Below the pieces are notes generated by a model that was not told the origin of the DNA, made no database searches, and was given only the letters and a program-made list of their open reading frames with translations. Of a DNA stretch of 14,945 nt, positions 14,053 to 14,945 are shown one piece after another. Source of the stretch: Deltaproteobacteria bacterium (GTDB lineage: Bacteria; JAEEML01). Each line of letters starts with the position of its first letter. The stretch's first letter is position 1. The stretch is from contig JAEEML010000165.1 in the NCBI GenBank assembly GCA_016283195.1, forward strand, positions 1-14,945, given 5' to 3'. Position numbers and translations under genes: made by a program.

Positions 14053-14945
14053 ATGGCTAATGAAGTACCGTATTCCGTAGAAGAAGAAATAATCCACTTA
14101 ACCCCGGAACAGCGCGCCACCATCACCGTCACCAATGACTATGTCTTTCGCTGCCTCTTCGGCGACACCAAAAATGAAAAGCTTTTACTCTCGCTAATAA
14201 ACGCTGTCCTACGCGACAGCAAGCAGGAAGAAGTTAGCTCGGTAACCATCACAAGCCCTTTTAATTATAAACAAACTTTTAATGATAAAGAATCCATAAC
14301 CGATGTAAAAGCGGTGGCCAAAAGCGGCGAAATTTTTGATATTGAGATGCAGGTTTTAAAAGAGAGCGATTATATGAAGCGCATTCTTTACTACGCTGCC
14401 CACAATATCAGCTCGCAGCTGCCGAAGGGAGAACACTATTCCGCCATTCATCCGGTTATTTGCATAAATGTGCTGGCTTTTGAGCTTTTTAAAGAGGACC
14501 GGCGGCCCCACCACTTTGCCGAGATTATGGAGGTGGAGAGCCAAAAAGTTTTAACCGATGATCTGGGTTTTCATTTTCTGGAGCTCACAAAGCTTAAAGA
14601 TTGTGCTAATATTGACGGTGAGCTAAGTGAGTGGCTCAATTTCTTCCGGCATGGGCACGAGGAGTATTATATGGTTAGCGGAGCTTATCAAGCCGTTGTT
14701 GATGCCAATAGCTGGTTTGAGAATTTCAAAGCCAATGACTATATGAGCAGCAAAGCCTTTCAAAGAGCCAAACACCTGCGCGATGAGGAAGCTATTCGCA
14801 AAGCCGGCTGGGAAGATGGTAGAGAAGAAGGGCTGATAGCGGGCAGGGAAGAAGGCAAGACTGAAGGCAAGCGCGAAGATGCCAGAAAAATGCTTGATTT
14901 TAACATGGAGATTGCCACTATTTCTGCCGTCACCGGTCTTTCAGC
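14053..14945 (+). CDS. Rpn/PDDEXK-family nuclease-like protein, 3' end missing
   Basis: 297 codons are visible and the frame is still open at the window edge. The start ATG at 14053 has AGGAG at 14042-14046. The N-terminal part fits the Rpn / PD-(D/E)XK transposase-like family: TNDYVFRCLFGDTKNEKLLLSLINAVL (27-53), then a nuclease core with D84 in SITDVKAV, and DIEMQ (96-100), where E98-x-Q100 matches the family's E-x-Q/K pair. YMKRILYYAAHNISSQL and HPVICINVLAF follow, as is usual. The C-terminal part turns into Gly/Glu/Lys repeats (DGREEGLIAGREEGKTEGK) and a final helix leading to TGLS, also typical of the family. Members promote recombination or cleave DNA in E. coli; many are multicopy and of unclear role. 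The 116-base gap from the preceding gene holds a weak GCAGG/CCTGC hairpin (13953-13974) but no convincing terminator. Confidence 0.87.
   Translation, partial: MANEVPYSVEEEIIHLTPEQRATITVTNDYVFRCLFGDTKNEKLLLSLINAVLRDSKQEEVSSVTITSPFNYKQTFNDKESITDVKAVAKSGEIFDIEMQVLKESDYMKRILYYAAHNISSQLPKGEHYSAIHPVICINVLAFELFKEDRRPHHFAEIMEVESQKVLTDDLGFHFLELTKLKDCANIDGELSEWLNFFRHGHEEYYMVSGAYQAVVDANSWFENFKANDYMSSKAFQRAKHLRDEEAIRKAGWEDGREEGLIAGREEGKTEGKREDARKMLDFNMEIATISAVTGLS

Overview
The window is about 15 kb of bacterial chromosome with roughly 45-50% G+C. It probably comes from a Gram-negative, deltaproteobacterial or myxococcal-type organism. I infer this from the mix of an OmpA-type peptidoglycan-binding domain, TonB, AgmX/PglI C-terminal domains, several cysteine-rich (Dickkopf-like) surface lipoproteins and an Escherichia coli-type inosine-guanosine kinase. 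FISUMP domains at the right end are a family typical of Fibrobacteres/Bacteroidetes-like surface proteins. The species is not identifiable from the sequence alone.

Left block, 1-6252, plus strand. Seven tightly packed or overlapping genes look like one operon: the 3' end of an OmpA-domain protein, tonB, gsk, tgt, a cysteine-rich lipoprotein, a periplasmic protein with two AgmX/PglI C-terminal domains, and a small lipoprotein. gsk/tgt and tgt/lipoprotein each share an ATGA stop-start overlap. The block mixes cell-envelope functions (OmpA, TonB, AgmX, lipoproteins) with guanine-related metabolism (nucleoside salvage; queuine exchange in tRNA).

Middle block, 6194-9409, minus strand. It holds a small S26-type signal-peptidase-like protein whose 3' end overlaps the end of the left operon tail-to-tail by 59 bp, an Asn/Gln-rich cysteine-rich lipoprotein, and a FecCD/BtuC-type permease without its ATPase or binding protein in the window. 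The 308-bp gap upstream of the Asn-rich lipoprotein is AT-rich and holds two copies of an operator-like inverted repeat.

Right block, 9635-14945, plus strand. A 1433-residue lipoprotein dominates. It has a lipobox, then about 32 tandem two-cysteine repeats of about 19 residues, a Dickkopf-like/EGF-like cysteine region, and three FISUMP domains separated by EGF-like modules. It looks like a surface stalk carrying three C-terminal heads. The repeat half and the FISUMP half differ visibly in base composition. After it comes an Rpn/PDDEXK-family nuclease-like gene cut by the window edge.

The least conventional content is the set of disulfide-rich surface lipoproteins, above all the repeat-stalk/FISUMP protein. 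No RNA genes, CRISPR arrays or insertion sequences were recognised.
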